Source of the DNA: DYJK01 sp964464825
GTDB lineage: Bacteria > Bacteroidota > Ignavibacteria > Ignavibacteriales > Melioribacteraceae
Direction: 5' to 3'
NCBI GenBank assembly: GCA_964464825.1
Contig: CAYXKL010000001.1
Location: 1-64,000, forward strand
Length of the DNA: 64,000 nucleotides
Below, in pieces: positions 44,833-53,485 of the stretch. The first letter of the stretch is position 1; each line of letters opens with the position of its first letter. The notes under the pieces are model-generated. The model made no database searches. It was not told the DNA's origin and saw only the letters and a program-made list of their open reading frames with translations. The translations under genes and the position numbers were made by a program.

Positions 44833-44854
44833 TTAATAAATCATTATTTATTAA
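44833..44854. promoter_or_regulatory. 22-bp AT-rich inverted repeat upstream of the phosphatase promoter
   Basis: 9-base perfect arms TTAATAAAT / ATTTATTAA around CATT. A near-identical 21-base sequence, lacking one A, lies at 47790-47810 before the AAA+ regulator gene. Candidate operator shared by regulator and target. Confidence 0.6.
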
Positions 44855-44891
44855 AGGTTTTTTTATTAGGCTGTGTTAACTAATGAATGGA

Positions 44892-44921
44892 TTTCCCACA
44901 CGGCCGTGGGAAATGTGTGGG
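44892..44921 (-). terminator. Overlapping alternative hairpins between regulator and phosphatase genes
   Basis: TTTCCCAC (44892-44899) can pair with GTGGGAAA (44906-44913), or CCCACAC (44895-44901) with GTGTGGG (44915-44921); the two are mutually exclusive. They start 12 bases after the regulator stop. Terminator or attenuator; no clear U-tract. Confidence 0.45.
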
Positions 44922-44933
44922 GTATTGAAATCA

Positions 44934-47708
44934 TTAATTCTTTCTTTTCATAACAAATTCTAGTAAATAACTATGATATTCTTTAGGTAAATTTTTTAAC
45001 AAGGTGTCTCTTCTATCATCTACATTTTTGGAGTAAATATTATTTAAATATCCATAAATTTTCTGTTTTACAATTGCAAATAATACATCATCTTTCGATC
45101 CCACAATAATTTCTGCTGCTTTATCAATATCTCCGTTAGATTTATGAAGTGCTTTTAGACATAATCCCTTTAAATGATGTGAAAGAGTATGTGAGCCTTT
45201 TTTAAAACCAAGTTTTTCTTCACACAAATTAATTTTAAAACTATTTTCTCTTAAAACCTTCAACTTATTTAATTCAGAATCATTAAACTTTTCATCTAAT
45301 AAAGTTGACTGGAATTCCGTTGCGACCGATTTATTAATAGCGGGAAAATATTTTGCAGAAACAAATTTGTTCCCCTCAATACGAGCACTTTCACAAGCTA
45401 TCTCTATTAGTACTTTTAATTCGGCAATATTACCATCAGAAAAATTGTGATTACTTAACAAGTTTAGTGAATCATCTGTTAACTGAAGATTAATGTTATG
45501 CTTTGTACTATACAATTTCATAAAATGATCTGTTAACAATGGTATATCACTTCTTCGTTCTCTTAATGGGGGCATCTCAACTTTATTAAAACTTCCGCCT
45601 ATTCTTCTATAAAGATCTTTTCTAAATGAACCTTCTTTTACTTTTTGTTCAAGATTTAAGTGTGATGCAAATAAAAATCTTACATCAACTTGAATACTTC
45701 TTGTTTTTCCAGCCGCCGGATGAAAATCAAGACCATCAACCGCTCTTAATATTTGAGCTTGTGTTTCCAAAGGTAATACATCAACATCATCAATTAATAA
45801 TGTACCCCCATTACATTCTTCAATAATTCCCTTCTGCCCATTTTTATCAATACCAAAAATTCCGTGTCCCGGTCCATAACCAAAAAGTTTTCCTAAAATT
45901 ATCATCGGGTCTGCCGCAGAAAATTCAGATGCTGCAAAAACTTCGTATGGTTTTTTTGATCTGGGGCTTAGAGTGTGAATAACATATCCTAATGCTGATT
46001 TACCTACCCCGGATTCGCCATAAATCCAAGTCGGTATATTCATCTGACTCATAGGGACTATGAATCTAAGCACTTTTAGTATTTTCGTATCACTGCCAAT
46101 CAATAAATTACTGCGTACATATTTAAGTGCTGGATATTCTTCCTCATACATTTTTATTCTTTCTTCCAATACTTTATCCGGTTCCTTTTCATATTCATGG
46201 CGCCAATATGTAGCAAGTTCTTTTTTTGCCTCATTTAATTTTAAGTTAACTGCTTCCAGATCTGCCACGTATTTGTTAATTTTTTTATCTTTTTCATTTA
46301 ACTCGGTTGCTAAATCAAAAACACCCATAGAAAGTGTTTTAATCTCGTCTATTTTTGATGGGATTATTTCTACACTATAATCTTGTTTCCCAATTTTTAA
46401 CAATGCATTATTAAGCTCTTTCATTGGCTTAGCTATCCATTTTGCAAGTAAAAAAGACAAGATAATAATCCCGAGTGATAAAAAGAGAGCCAGAAACATC
46501 ACACGGTTTTTAGAATTATTAATTATTGCTTCTAATTCTTTAGATAATGTAGAAGAAGTATCCATGAATTTTTTTAGTGATGTTCCGACAGATACCGCTC
46601 CAAAAATACCATACTTCTTATAGGAACCGGTTGAATAATATATAGGTGCATATGCACGTGTTCTAACTATACCATCAGTCTCACCATAAATTCCCATTGA
46701 CTTCATAGTTGTTATAGCAGATTCACCTCTTTGTACTCTTTTAACTATTTCACTCATTGGTTCATTTGTATAAATATCTTTTAATCGCCAATCCATTTTC
46801 AATAAATTAATTGGAATAGTACCAGCATCATACTTCCATTTAGGCGTGTGTTCTGTGAGCGGTTCTACATGTTTTCCTTCTTTATCTAATCCGCGTATGT
46901 CCCATAATTTTTGATGTGCTATTATCCACCCTTCATCATCAACGATATAAGTATAACTGCCGGTTTTATACTTTTTAACAAAAGCATCTTTATCTATTAT
47001 TTGATAATCAACAAAATCCATTAAATGGATGTGATCCAGTGCAATCATGAATATGCCATTGAAACTTCCCGATTTATCAAATATCTTTTTACAAAAACGT
47101 ATTACTCCATCAACCGTTTTTCCTTTCTCTAGCTGTTCTTGGCGACTTATATACCAGCCAGTTAAATGAGTTACATAAATGCTATCCGAGCTATTTTTAG
47201 TTTCAAAAAAATATGTTTCGGAACGATAGTTAGTTTGATTGGGATCGCTTACGTTTTTTAGCATCAATTGAGTAATAATTTTGCCATCAACTATTTTTAT
47301 TTTTTCATTGCCGTATTTATCTATTAACGCAACTTCTTTGTATAAAGGTTTTTTTGTTTGTAATGAATTTAAATATCTAAAATTATCTCTTGAAAATTTT
47401 TTGTACGACATCGGATCTTGATTAATATTGCTTAAATCCAGTAAATCCGATTCACAGCTATAAAGAAAATCTGAAACCCTTTTTGCTAAGTTTTGTGCAT
47501 ATGATTTATAAAGCTGAGTCGTTTGTTCTTTAAATGTAGTTTCAATTGTTTGGGTTGCTAATTGCCGTGTATAATCCAGACTATAAATTGATTGGCTTAT
47601 AAGAATTATTATTGGAATTAATGAGAATAGAGCAAATACTATTAACAGAACAAAAAATATGTTGATTTTAAACTTAAGCTTTTTAAGCATTTTTAATTGT
47701 TTTATCAT
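44934..47708 (-). CDS. Membrane-bound AAA+ regulator with periplasmic sensor, HAMP and degenerate sigma-54 domain
   Basis: 924 residues: membrane helix (about 17-38), large periplasmic Cache-like sensor (about 45-395, with YIVDDEGWIIAHQKLWDIRG), second helix (about 402-423), HAMP (about 424-475), coiled coil, then an AAA+ domain (about 535-735) with Walker A GESGVGKS (564-571) and Walker B GGTLLIDDVD. The GAFTGA loop is not recognisable: the aligned stretch is GHGIFGI (614-620) before DKNG. The C-terminal part has a helix-turn-helix-like segment (GSHTLSHHLKGLCLKAL...GDIDKAAEIIVGS). A one-protein system that senses outside and binds DNA inside is the inference; sigma-54 activation is doubtful without GAFTGA. 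Confidence 0.85.
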   Translation of the reverse strand: MIKQLKMLKKLKFKINIFFVLLIVFALFSLIPIIILISQSIYSLDYTRQLATQTIETTFKEQTTQLYKSYAQNLAKRVSDFLYSCESDLLDLSNINQDPMSYKKFSRDNFRYLNSLQTKKPLYKEVALIDKYGNEKIKIVDGKIITQLMLKNVSDPNQTNYRSETYFFETKNSSDSIYVTHLTGWYISRQEQLEKGKTVDGVIRFCKKIFDKSGSFNGIFMIALDHIHLMDFVDYQIIDKDAFVKKYKTGSYTYIVDDEGWIIAHQKLWDIRGLDKEGKHVEPLTEHTPKWKYDAGTIPINLLKMDWRLKDIYTNEPMSEIVKRVQRGESAITTMKSMGIYGETDGIVRTRAYAPIYYSTGSYKKYGIFGAVSVGTSLKKFMDTSSTLSKELEAIINNSKNRVMFLALFLSLGIIILSFLLAKWIAKPMKELNNALLKIGKQDYSVEIIPSKIDEIKTLSMGVFDLATELNEKDKKINKYVADLEAVNLKLNEAKKELATYWRHEYEKEPDKVLEERIKMYEEEYPALKYVRSNLLIGSDTKILKVLRFIVPMSQMNIPTWIYGESGVGKSALGYVIHTLSPRSKKPYEVFAASEFSAADPMIILGKLFGYGPGHGIFGIDKNGQKGIIEECNGGTLLIDDVDVLPLETQAQILRAVDGLDFHPAAGKTRSIQVDVRFLFASHLNLEQKVKEGSFRKDLYRRIGGSFNKVEMPPLRERRSDIPLLTDHFMKLYSTKHNINLQLTDDSLNLLSNHNFSDGNIAELKVLIEIACESARIEGNKFVSAKYFPAINKSVATEFQSTLLDEKFNDSELNKLKVLRENSFKINLCEEKLGFKKGSHTLSHHLKGLCLKALHKSNGDIDKAAEIIVGSKDDVLFAIVKQKIYGYLNNIYSKNVDDRRDTLLKNLPKEYHSYLLEFVMKRKN

Positions 47709-47789
47709 TTCTTATTGGAAATCTACAAATATATTTTTACTGCCTCAAGAAAAACACAAGTTTAATTTATTATATAGTTTCCTAAAAAA

Positions 47790-47810
47790 TTAATAATCAT
47801 TATTTATTAA
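47790..47810. promoter_or_regulatory. Second copy of the phosphatase-region inverted repeat, before the regulator gene
   Basis: 21 bases differing from 44833-44854 by one missing A, 82 bases upstream of the regulator start. Suggests autoregulation by the same protein that acts at the phosphatase promoter. Confidence 0.5.
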
Positions 47811-47821
47811 TTAAAATCTTT

Positions 47822-47914
47822 GTTGTGCAATTCTTTGCTATCGGATTGATTGGCGAGTTGATTGTACACAATACACAAGATGATAAAGAGTATGTGATTA
47901 AGGAAAGAAAATAA
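47822..47914 (+). pseudogene. 3'-terminal remnant of a GT2 glycosyltransferase paralogue
   Basis: 30 codons plus stop reading VVQFFAIGLIGELIVHNTQDDKEYVIKERK. From VQFF on, the protein is identical to the end of the glycosyltransferase at 34508-35602, but the DNA differs at several silent sites (GAG TTG for GAA CTA, GTG ATT for GTT ATA, TAA for TAG). There is no start and no similarity upstream. It is the tail of a lost or moved paralogue, orphaned between two minus-strand genes. Confidence 0.85.
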
Positions 47915-47947
47915 ATTATTCTGTGCTAATAAATAATCGTTAAGTGT

Positions 47948-48979
47948 TCAGTTAGAATAGCCGATCCCGAATAATATATTTCCGCCTTCGAACATATAAT
48001 CTTTATATACTAAATCATTGTGGAAATAAGTTCCTTTAATATACAATTCAATTTGTTCGGAAAGATCATATCCAATTTTTAAACTAATTTGATTTTCTAA
48101 GTTGAACGGTGAATAAAGAATTTCAATTTGTTCATTATCATCTTTTCTTTTAATATCCCGTAAACAATAATCAACCAGCAAAAAAATAGAGAGTCCGTTA
48201 GTCATTAATTTCCCAGCTATCAATCTAATCGAATGTTCAAAAGATGGAGAATTAACTTTATCGGAAATATGCAGCAGAAGTCTATACTGACCATTAATTA
48301 CAAAATCTTTTAAATAATCAATCTCTAATTCAGGACCTATTCTAAAACCCGGTATGTTTTCTTTTGTTTTAACAAAATTAGAAATAGTATCACCTTGTAT
48401 GGTAAATTTCTCAAGATAAAATCCGTAGCCAGCCCTTAAATAGGAATCTAAAAAGGAATTTGCTTTCCCTTCAAAAAAAATAATATCATGATTTTGATCA
48501 TTATCTGAATTAACACTCTGATATGCATAGCCAAGTAAAAATGAAATTGGAAAATTATCAAACCAGTAAACCTGGGCATTACCTTGTAACGAAAAAATAT
48601 CATAGTTCAATTTGAATTCAGTACCGGAGACATTATTAAATTGTCTTTTGATATTCAATCCCCAATCGAAATCTTCTTCGTGGCGTACAAAATCGCTGCT
48701 TGCTCTAATAACAAATGTTGATAACTCTCTTTTTAACGAATAAAATTCAGGCCTAATCTTTATATCAGCACTAAATTCTGTTGCATCTTTTTTATATCTG
48801 TAACCTAATTTACCTTCAAGTGCTAACATAATATCGTTTTGATCAACAAGAAAATCTCCCACTGATTTGTAAAATCCTGATTCTGTATTTGCTTGAATGT
48901 TTATTTGTGCTGAAGTGTTAGTTAACAACAAGATTAAAATAATACCCGTATATAATAATCTTTGCACGTATTGTTTCAC
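47948..48979 (-). CDS. Outer-membrane beta-barrel-type protein, unknown function
   Basis: 343 residues with signal peptide (MKQYVQRLLYTGIILILLLTNTSAQ) and alternating polar/aromatic strands throughout, ending GNILFGIGYSN, as in outer-membrane barrels. Its start overlaps the stop of the coiled-coil gene (ATGA type), so it is the last gene of the operon that begins with the serpin. No named family recognised. Confidence 0.78.
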   Translation of the reverse strand: MKQYVQRLLYTGIILILLLTNTSAQINIQANTESGFYKSVGDFLVDQNDIMLALEGKLGYRYKKDATEFSADIKIRPEFYSLKRELSTFVIRASSDFVRHEEDFDWGLNIKRQFNNVSGTEFKLNYDIFSLQGNAQVYWFDNFPISFLLGYAYQSVNSDNDQNHDIIFFEGKANSFLDSYLRAGYGFYLEKFTIQGDTISNFVKTKENIPGFRIGPELEIDYLKDFVINGQYRLLLHISDKVNSPSFEHSIRLIAGKLMTNGLSIFLLVDYCLRDIKRKDDNEQIEILYSPFNLENQISLKIGYDLSEQIELYIKGTYFHNDLVYKDYMFEGGNILFGIGYSN

Positions 48980-50019
48980 TTAAAAGAGTTGATTTTGTTT
49001 TTTAAGACAAGTCGATATTCGGCGAGCCGTTTTTCTACTTCACTCAATAATTCAGAATATTCCTGATAGGTTAAATTTTTATCTTTTGATTCAATCGAAT
49101 TGCTCCCTTTACTGTTTATATCCGGCTGAATTTTAAAATCTAACTGATTAAGAATATATAAATAAGTATTAAGCTGGGTAATATCTCTTTCACCGCTATC
49201 GTAATTTGGTGTATTTGTAGCTTCTGTACCGTGTACATTTTTCTTTCCGCTTACAGCTAGTGCTGATCTATTAAATGTTGACCCGAGCTCAACTTCTTCT
49301 AAAAACTTTTTTGTTTTTTTCTGTAACTGGACTATTTGTTTAACTTCGCCGTTAATACTTTGAACTTGCTGTAATTTGTTCTCTGTTTCTTTTAAGGCTT
49401 CACTTAAATATTCTGAATAGATTTTTCTTTCTTCATTAGATTTTGCATCCCCGGGATTTAATGAAATAATTTTTTCTGGATTATATGATAACGAAGTAAC
49501 TGTCGGTGATATTAGTATTTTCTTCTCTGTAAATGTTAAAATTTCTTTTTCGAGATTTTCTTTATTACCCGTATAATGTTTTGAATTCTGAAGTTCTTTT
49601 AATGAATCAATTAACACTAAATACTTACTTTCCAATTTTTCTTTCTTCTTATTTAAGTCTATTTCAAATTGTTTAATCCTTTTCTGCTGATCTTCGATCT
49701 TGTTAGATATCACAACTGATGAAGCCATCATTTTTTTAATCACGTTTTGGTCAGCATTATTTTTCTTTTGCTGATCAATATCACGTATGTGCTGGTTGTA
49801 AATTGATTTTAACGAATCATATTTATGATACTCCGACATTAGTTGATTATTTAAATCTTTGATTTGTAATTCCAGCATTGCAACGGATTGTGCATAACCG
49901 TTATTGTTCGCTGAAAGAAAAAAGAATAGGAAAATTATTTTTATAAAATTATTAATAGAATGATTTCTTGTAAAAATAAAATATTTTCTCAATTCACAAT
50001 GCTGCTGATTCTGTTTCAT
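48976..50019 (-). CDS. Exported coiled-coil protein, unknown function
   Basis: 347 residues from the ATG at 50019 (GAG 6 bases upstream and no overlap with the response regulator; an ATG at 50052 gives 11 more residues). After a late signal helix (about 28-44, FIKIIFLFFFLSANNNGYAQ) most of the chain is charged coiled coil (about 45-160 and 205-255), with a second helical pair near the C-terminus (DKNLTYQEYSELLSEVEKRLAEYRLVLK). Could bridge periplasm and outer membrane with the adjacent barrel. Function unknown. Confidence 0.75.
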   Translation of the reverse strand: MKQNQQHCELRKYFIFTRNHSINNFIKIIFLFFFLSANNNGYAQSVAMLELQIKDLNNQLMSEYHKYDSLKSIYNQHIRDIDQQKKNNADQNVIKKMMASSVVISNKIEDQQKRIKQFEIDLNKKKEKLESKYLVLIDSLKELQNSKHYTGNKENLEKEILTFTEKKILISPTVTSLSYNPEKIISLNPGDAKSNEERKIYSEYLSEALKETENKLQQVQSINGEVKQIVQLQKKTKKFLEEVELGSTFNRSALAVSGKKNVHGTEATNTPNYDSGERDITQLNTYLYILNQLDFKIQPDINSKGSNSIESKDKNLTYQEYSELLSEVEKRLAEYRLVLKNKINSFK

Positions 50020-50029
50020 TTCAATCTCA

Positions 50030-51406
50030 TTACAATAGTTTAAACTTCTCAAGTTTATAATAAAGTAAACTTGTACTTATACCTAAATTTTTAGCCGCTT
50101 TATTTTTAACACCGCCAGTTTTTCTCATTGCTTCTATAATTAGATTCTTCTCAAAAGAGTAAACAGCTTCCTCTAACGGTAGATTAACATAGTTGTTAAA
50201 AACATTTATGGATTTGCCAAGATGTTGTGCTATTAATGATGCATCAACTTCATCTGTTGCTGAAATTACCGACAATCGTTCAATTAAATTTTCAAGTTCA
50301 CGAATGTTGCCGGGCCACGGATAATCAATTAAAAGTTTTAATCCTTCTTTGCTTATACTTTTCGTTTTTTGGTTACTCTTGTTCGCAACTTTTTTTAGAA
50401 AATAGTTTGTAAGCTCTACAATATCATCTCTCCTTTCCCTTAAAGATGGTATGTTTATGGGAATTACACTTAATCTGTAATATAGATCTTCTCTAAATTT
50501 TCCTTCTTGAATTAATTTTTGGAGATCTTTATTTGTTGCACAAATAATTCTAACATCTGTTTTTAAGGTTTCTTCACCGCCCACTCTTTCAAATTCACCT
50601 TCCTGAAGAACACGCAGAAGTTTAACTTGCATAGCCGGTGAAATATCACCAATTTCATCCAGAAACAATGTTCCTTTATCTGCAAGTTCAAATCTTCCTT
50701 TTTTACTTTTGATAGCACCGGTGAAAGCTCCTTTTTCGTGACCGAAGAGTTCGCTTTCCAAAAGATTATCATTCAATGCACCGCAATTAATTTTTATAAA
50801 TGGATTTGAACTGCGTCTGCTCTTTCTATGAATTGCATGTGCAACCAATTCTTTACCGGTTCCGCTTTCTCCCTGAATTAAAACCACGCTGTCTTTATCG
50901 GCAACTTGTTCAATAACTGTAAAAACTTTTTTTATAGACTCAGATTTTCCAACAATATCATCATATCCTGTATACAGTTCTTCATTTAGAATTCTATTAT
51001 GCTCAAGAAGTTCTTCGATTCTCCGTTCGTTATTAATTTTTTCAAATACCTTTTTAACTTTCAGCCGCAGTTCATCGGGTGGAAATGGCTTTGTTAAAAA
51101 ATCCGCAGCTCCAATCTGCATTGCTTTAACGGCTGTTTCAACTGTTCCGTATGCCGAGATCATTATTACTTCGGTTTTGGGATTAATCTTTTTTAATTCT
51201 GAAAGGACTTCAATACCATCCATCGGTTCCATTTTAAGATCAACAATAGCAACTGGAGATGGATTTAAAATAAAATTTTTAATTGCATCATTACCATTTT
51301 CAAATGCAGACACATTATAGTTTTCACGTTTCAAGCTTTCCGATAAACCGAGGCGCATTGTTTCGTTATCTTCTACTATAAGAATCTTTTCAGATTTCAC
51401 TTTCAA
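50030..51406 (-). CDS. NtrC-family sigma-54-dependent response regulator
   Basis: 458 residues: receiver (about 6-125) with acidic E12-D13, phospho-acceptor D56 and lysine K106 (LTKPF); AAA+ (about 148-385) with Walker A GESGTGKE (179-186), intact GAFTGA (226-231) and Walker B TLFLDEIGD; Fis-type helix-turn-helix at the C-terminus (VKNKAAKNLGISTSLLYYKLEKF). Overlaps the kinase gene by 17 bases, so they form a pair. I found no sigma-54 promoter in this operon's own upstream regions. Confidence 0.95.
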   Translation of the reverse strand: MKVKSEKILIVEDNETMRLGLSESLKRENYNVSAFENGNDAIKNFILNPSPVAIVDLKMEPMDGIEVLSELKKINPKTEVIMISAYGTVETAVKAMQIGAADFLTKPFPPDELRLKVKKVFEKINNERRIEELLEHNRILNEELYTGYDDIVGKSESIKKVFTVIEQVADKDSVVLIQGESGTGKELVAHAIHRKSRRSSNPFIKINCGALNDNLLESELFGHEKGAFTGAIKSKKGRFELADKGTLFLDEIGDISPAMQVKLLRVLQEGEFERVGGEETLKTDVRIICATNKDLQKLIQEGKFREDLYYRLSVIPINIPSLRERRDDIVELTNYFLKKVANKSNQKTKSISKEGLKLLIDYPWPGNIRELENLIERLSVISATDEVDASLIAQHLGKSINVFNNYVNLPLEEAVYSFEKNLIIEAMRKTGGVKNKAAKNLGISTSLLYYKLEKFKLL

Positions 51407-52817
51407 CTTCTCCGCTTATTATTATCTTAGTTCCATTATTACCGTCGCTGTCAATTTCTATCTTTGCTCTGTTTTCCATGCAAAGTTTTTTACAAATAGC
51501 CAGTCCTAATCCGGTACCGTTTTTCTTTGTAGTATAAAAGGGATCAAAAATAAATTGCAAATCTTCACCGGAAATTCCTTTTCCATTATCAGAAATAACG
51601 ATATACCAGTTCCCCTTTTCTTCTTTGGTAGATATTGAAATAATACCATCTTCATTTATAGCATCAATTGAATTACCAATTATGTTTGTTAAAATTTGTT
51701 TTAAGTGCCCTCTATCGAAGATGATTTCTTTCTTTTTTAAATCTTTTATTAAATTGATTTTTTTTGTTCCCAAACTTCCTTTAAGATTTACAAATGATTC
51801 ATCTATCAAATCATTCAGATTGCATATTTTAGAATTCACCGGCGCCGGTTTACTAAATTCTAAAAAGGAAGTTATTAATTTTTTTAATCCATTTATTTCG
51901 TTTATAATTTTTTCTATGTAACCGGTACTCAATTCATTTTTAATTAGATCCTCTTTTGTCAAACCAGCTAACAGTTCAATACCGCCGAGAGGATTTCTAA
52001 TCTCGTGTGCTATCTGAGCAAGGATCTTTTCTCTCTCCTTCTGATTAGCTGCTAAATCGGTTTTCATTTTATCCAATACTTTTGCAAGATTATCAAACTC
52101 CCCTTTAACACCGATAGGTAAAGCAACTTCGAAATTCCCTTTGCCTATTTCTAAACTATAATTTGAAAGAACTTCAACCGGACGTGAAATCGATTTGGCG
52201 ATAATCCAGCTAAATATAAAAGTTATTATTATTCCAGCGGCACCAATCAAAATAAATTTAACTGCAAGCTGATCAATCTCTTTAAGCTTGGAAGCACTAA
52301 CTTTTATTCCAAGCCATTGATTTTCATTTAATCTATTAAAGCCCCACAAATACCATTTACCATCATCTCCTTTGAACGGCATTGATGTTGTAGAACTTTC
52401 AACCGGCAGCTCATATATTTCTTTCTCATTTATTTGTAATCTTTGCTCTCTTATTCCAGTAATAAAATCTTTATTTGAATGAACAATTACATTAAAGTTT
52501 TTTTCGAAAATGAACAGATCTGAATTTGGTTCAATTCTAATGTAACCGGAAAATAATTCATCAAAATAATTTCTAACAGTTTCAGTCGGGGGACCGATTT
52601 CCAACAGACCGAGATAGCTTTTATTTATTTGATTTGCCAGAAGACCGGTAACATTGTTTACTTTCTCTGTTAAATTATTCAGATACAAGTCTTTTACAAA
52701 AACATAACCAGTCAAAGAAATTAACACAACTAGTATTACTGTAACGGCACAAAATGTAATTATAATTCTAATTTTGTAATAAGAGCGGTTGAAAAAACTA
52801 ATATCCTTTTTCATCAA
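51390..52817 (-). CDS. Sensor histidine kinase (HAMP-HisKA-HATPase)
   Basis: 475 residues: membrane helices at about 17-39 and 187-207, a periplasmic single-Cache-like sensor between them (VIVHSNKDFITGIREQRLQINEKE), HAMP (about 208-260), HisKA with H271 in AQIAHEIRNPLGGIE, and an ATPase domain (N-box IIGNSIDAINEDG, G1 ISDNGKGIS, F-box FDPFYTTKKNGTGLGLAI). Canonical NtrB-like kinase paired with the overlapping sigma-54 response regulator. Signal unknown. Confidence 0.95.
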   Translation of the reverse strand: MMKKDISFFNRSYYKIRIIITFCAVTVILVVLISLTGYVFVKDLYLNNLTEKVNNVTGLLANQINKSYLGLLEIGPPTETVRNYFDELFSGYIRIEPNSDLFIFEKNFNVIVHSNKDFITGIREQRLQINEKEIYELPVESSTTSMPFKGDDGKWYLWGFNRLNENQWLGIKVSASKLKEIDQLAVKFILIGAAGIIITFIFSWIIAKSISRPVEVLSNYSLEIGKGNFEVALPIGVKGEFDNLAKVLDKMKTDLAANQKEREKILAQIAHEIRNPLGGIELLAGLTKEDLIKNELSTGYIEKIINEINGLKKLITSFLEFSKPAPVNSKICNLNDLIDESFVNLKGSLGTKKINLIKDLKKKEIIFDRGHLKQILTNIIGNSIDAINEDGIISISTKEEKGNWYIVISDNGKGISGEDLQFIFDPFYTTKKNGTGLGLAICKKLCMENRAKIEIDSDGNNGTKIIISGEVESEI

Positions 52818-52889
52818 TTATCATACTTTTTCTGCTTTAAAATATGCTACATAAGTGCTAGTTACAATTAAAATCTATTTCCATTTATG

Positions 52890-53468
52890 TCATCTGAATA
52901 AATTTAATACTGATTTATAAACACTGCCTATTAATAAATTAGACATTTCTTTTTCTATTTTTAAATTATCAACATACACATCTGCAAAAACAATTCCGCC
53001 TACCATAATTTCCAATACTAATTCTCTGTTAGCCGGAACAAAAAGATATCTTTCAGATTCATAATATTTCCAGTCTGTGGAATTAACTTCAACTACAATC
53101 TGTTCGTTTTCATTCCCATCGCCATTCAACTTAAGAATTAAATGTGCTTGCTGAGATTCCTGACCCATTTTCGCCCAAAAGCTGAATTTATATTTGCCTT
53201 CTCCGGGTGAATCAAATTTTATGGATGCCGCCGGCTGAATACATCCACCTCCCAAATGAATCGAAAAATTGCCGTTACCTGATTTGGTATCATTAACAAA
53301 AGTATTTTTAGATAAACCGAGCCAATCACTTGTATCTGCTTGATTTTCAAATGAATTAAAATAGAAGACGACATTGTTCTGCCCGCTCTCTTGTACATTT
53401 GTCCCTGAATCTTTACAAGCAGAAAAAAGTGTTGCAAAAATTAACAACCCGAATAATTTATTTTTCAT
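52890..53468 (-). CDS. Lipoprotein with carbohydrate-binding-like beta-sandwich
   Basis: 192 residues. Lipobox FSAC with Cys at about 18, then one beta-rich domain (about 33-172, NVVFYFNSFENQADTSDWLG, GKYKFSFWAKMGQESQQAHLILKLNG, VYVDNLKIEKE) resembling CBM or galactose-binding folds. Follows the outer-membrane barrel gene by 17 bases. Could bind glycan or protein ligand at the outer membrane; not identifiable further. Confidence 0.78.
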   Translation of the reverse strand: MKNKLFGLLIFATLFSACKDSGTNVQESGQNNVVFYFNSFENQADTSDWLGLSKNTFVNDTKSGNGNFSIHLGGGCIQPAASIKFDSPGEGKYKFSFWAKMGQESQQAHLILKLNGDGNENEQIVVEVNSTDWKYYESERYLFVPANRELVLEIMVGGIVFADVYVDNLKIEKEMSNLLIGSVYKSVLNLFR

Positions 53469-53485
53469 TTGTTCCCCCTTAATTT

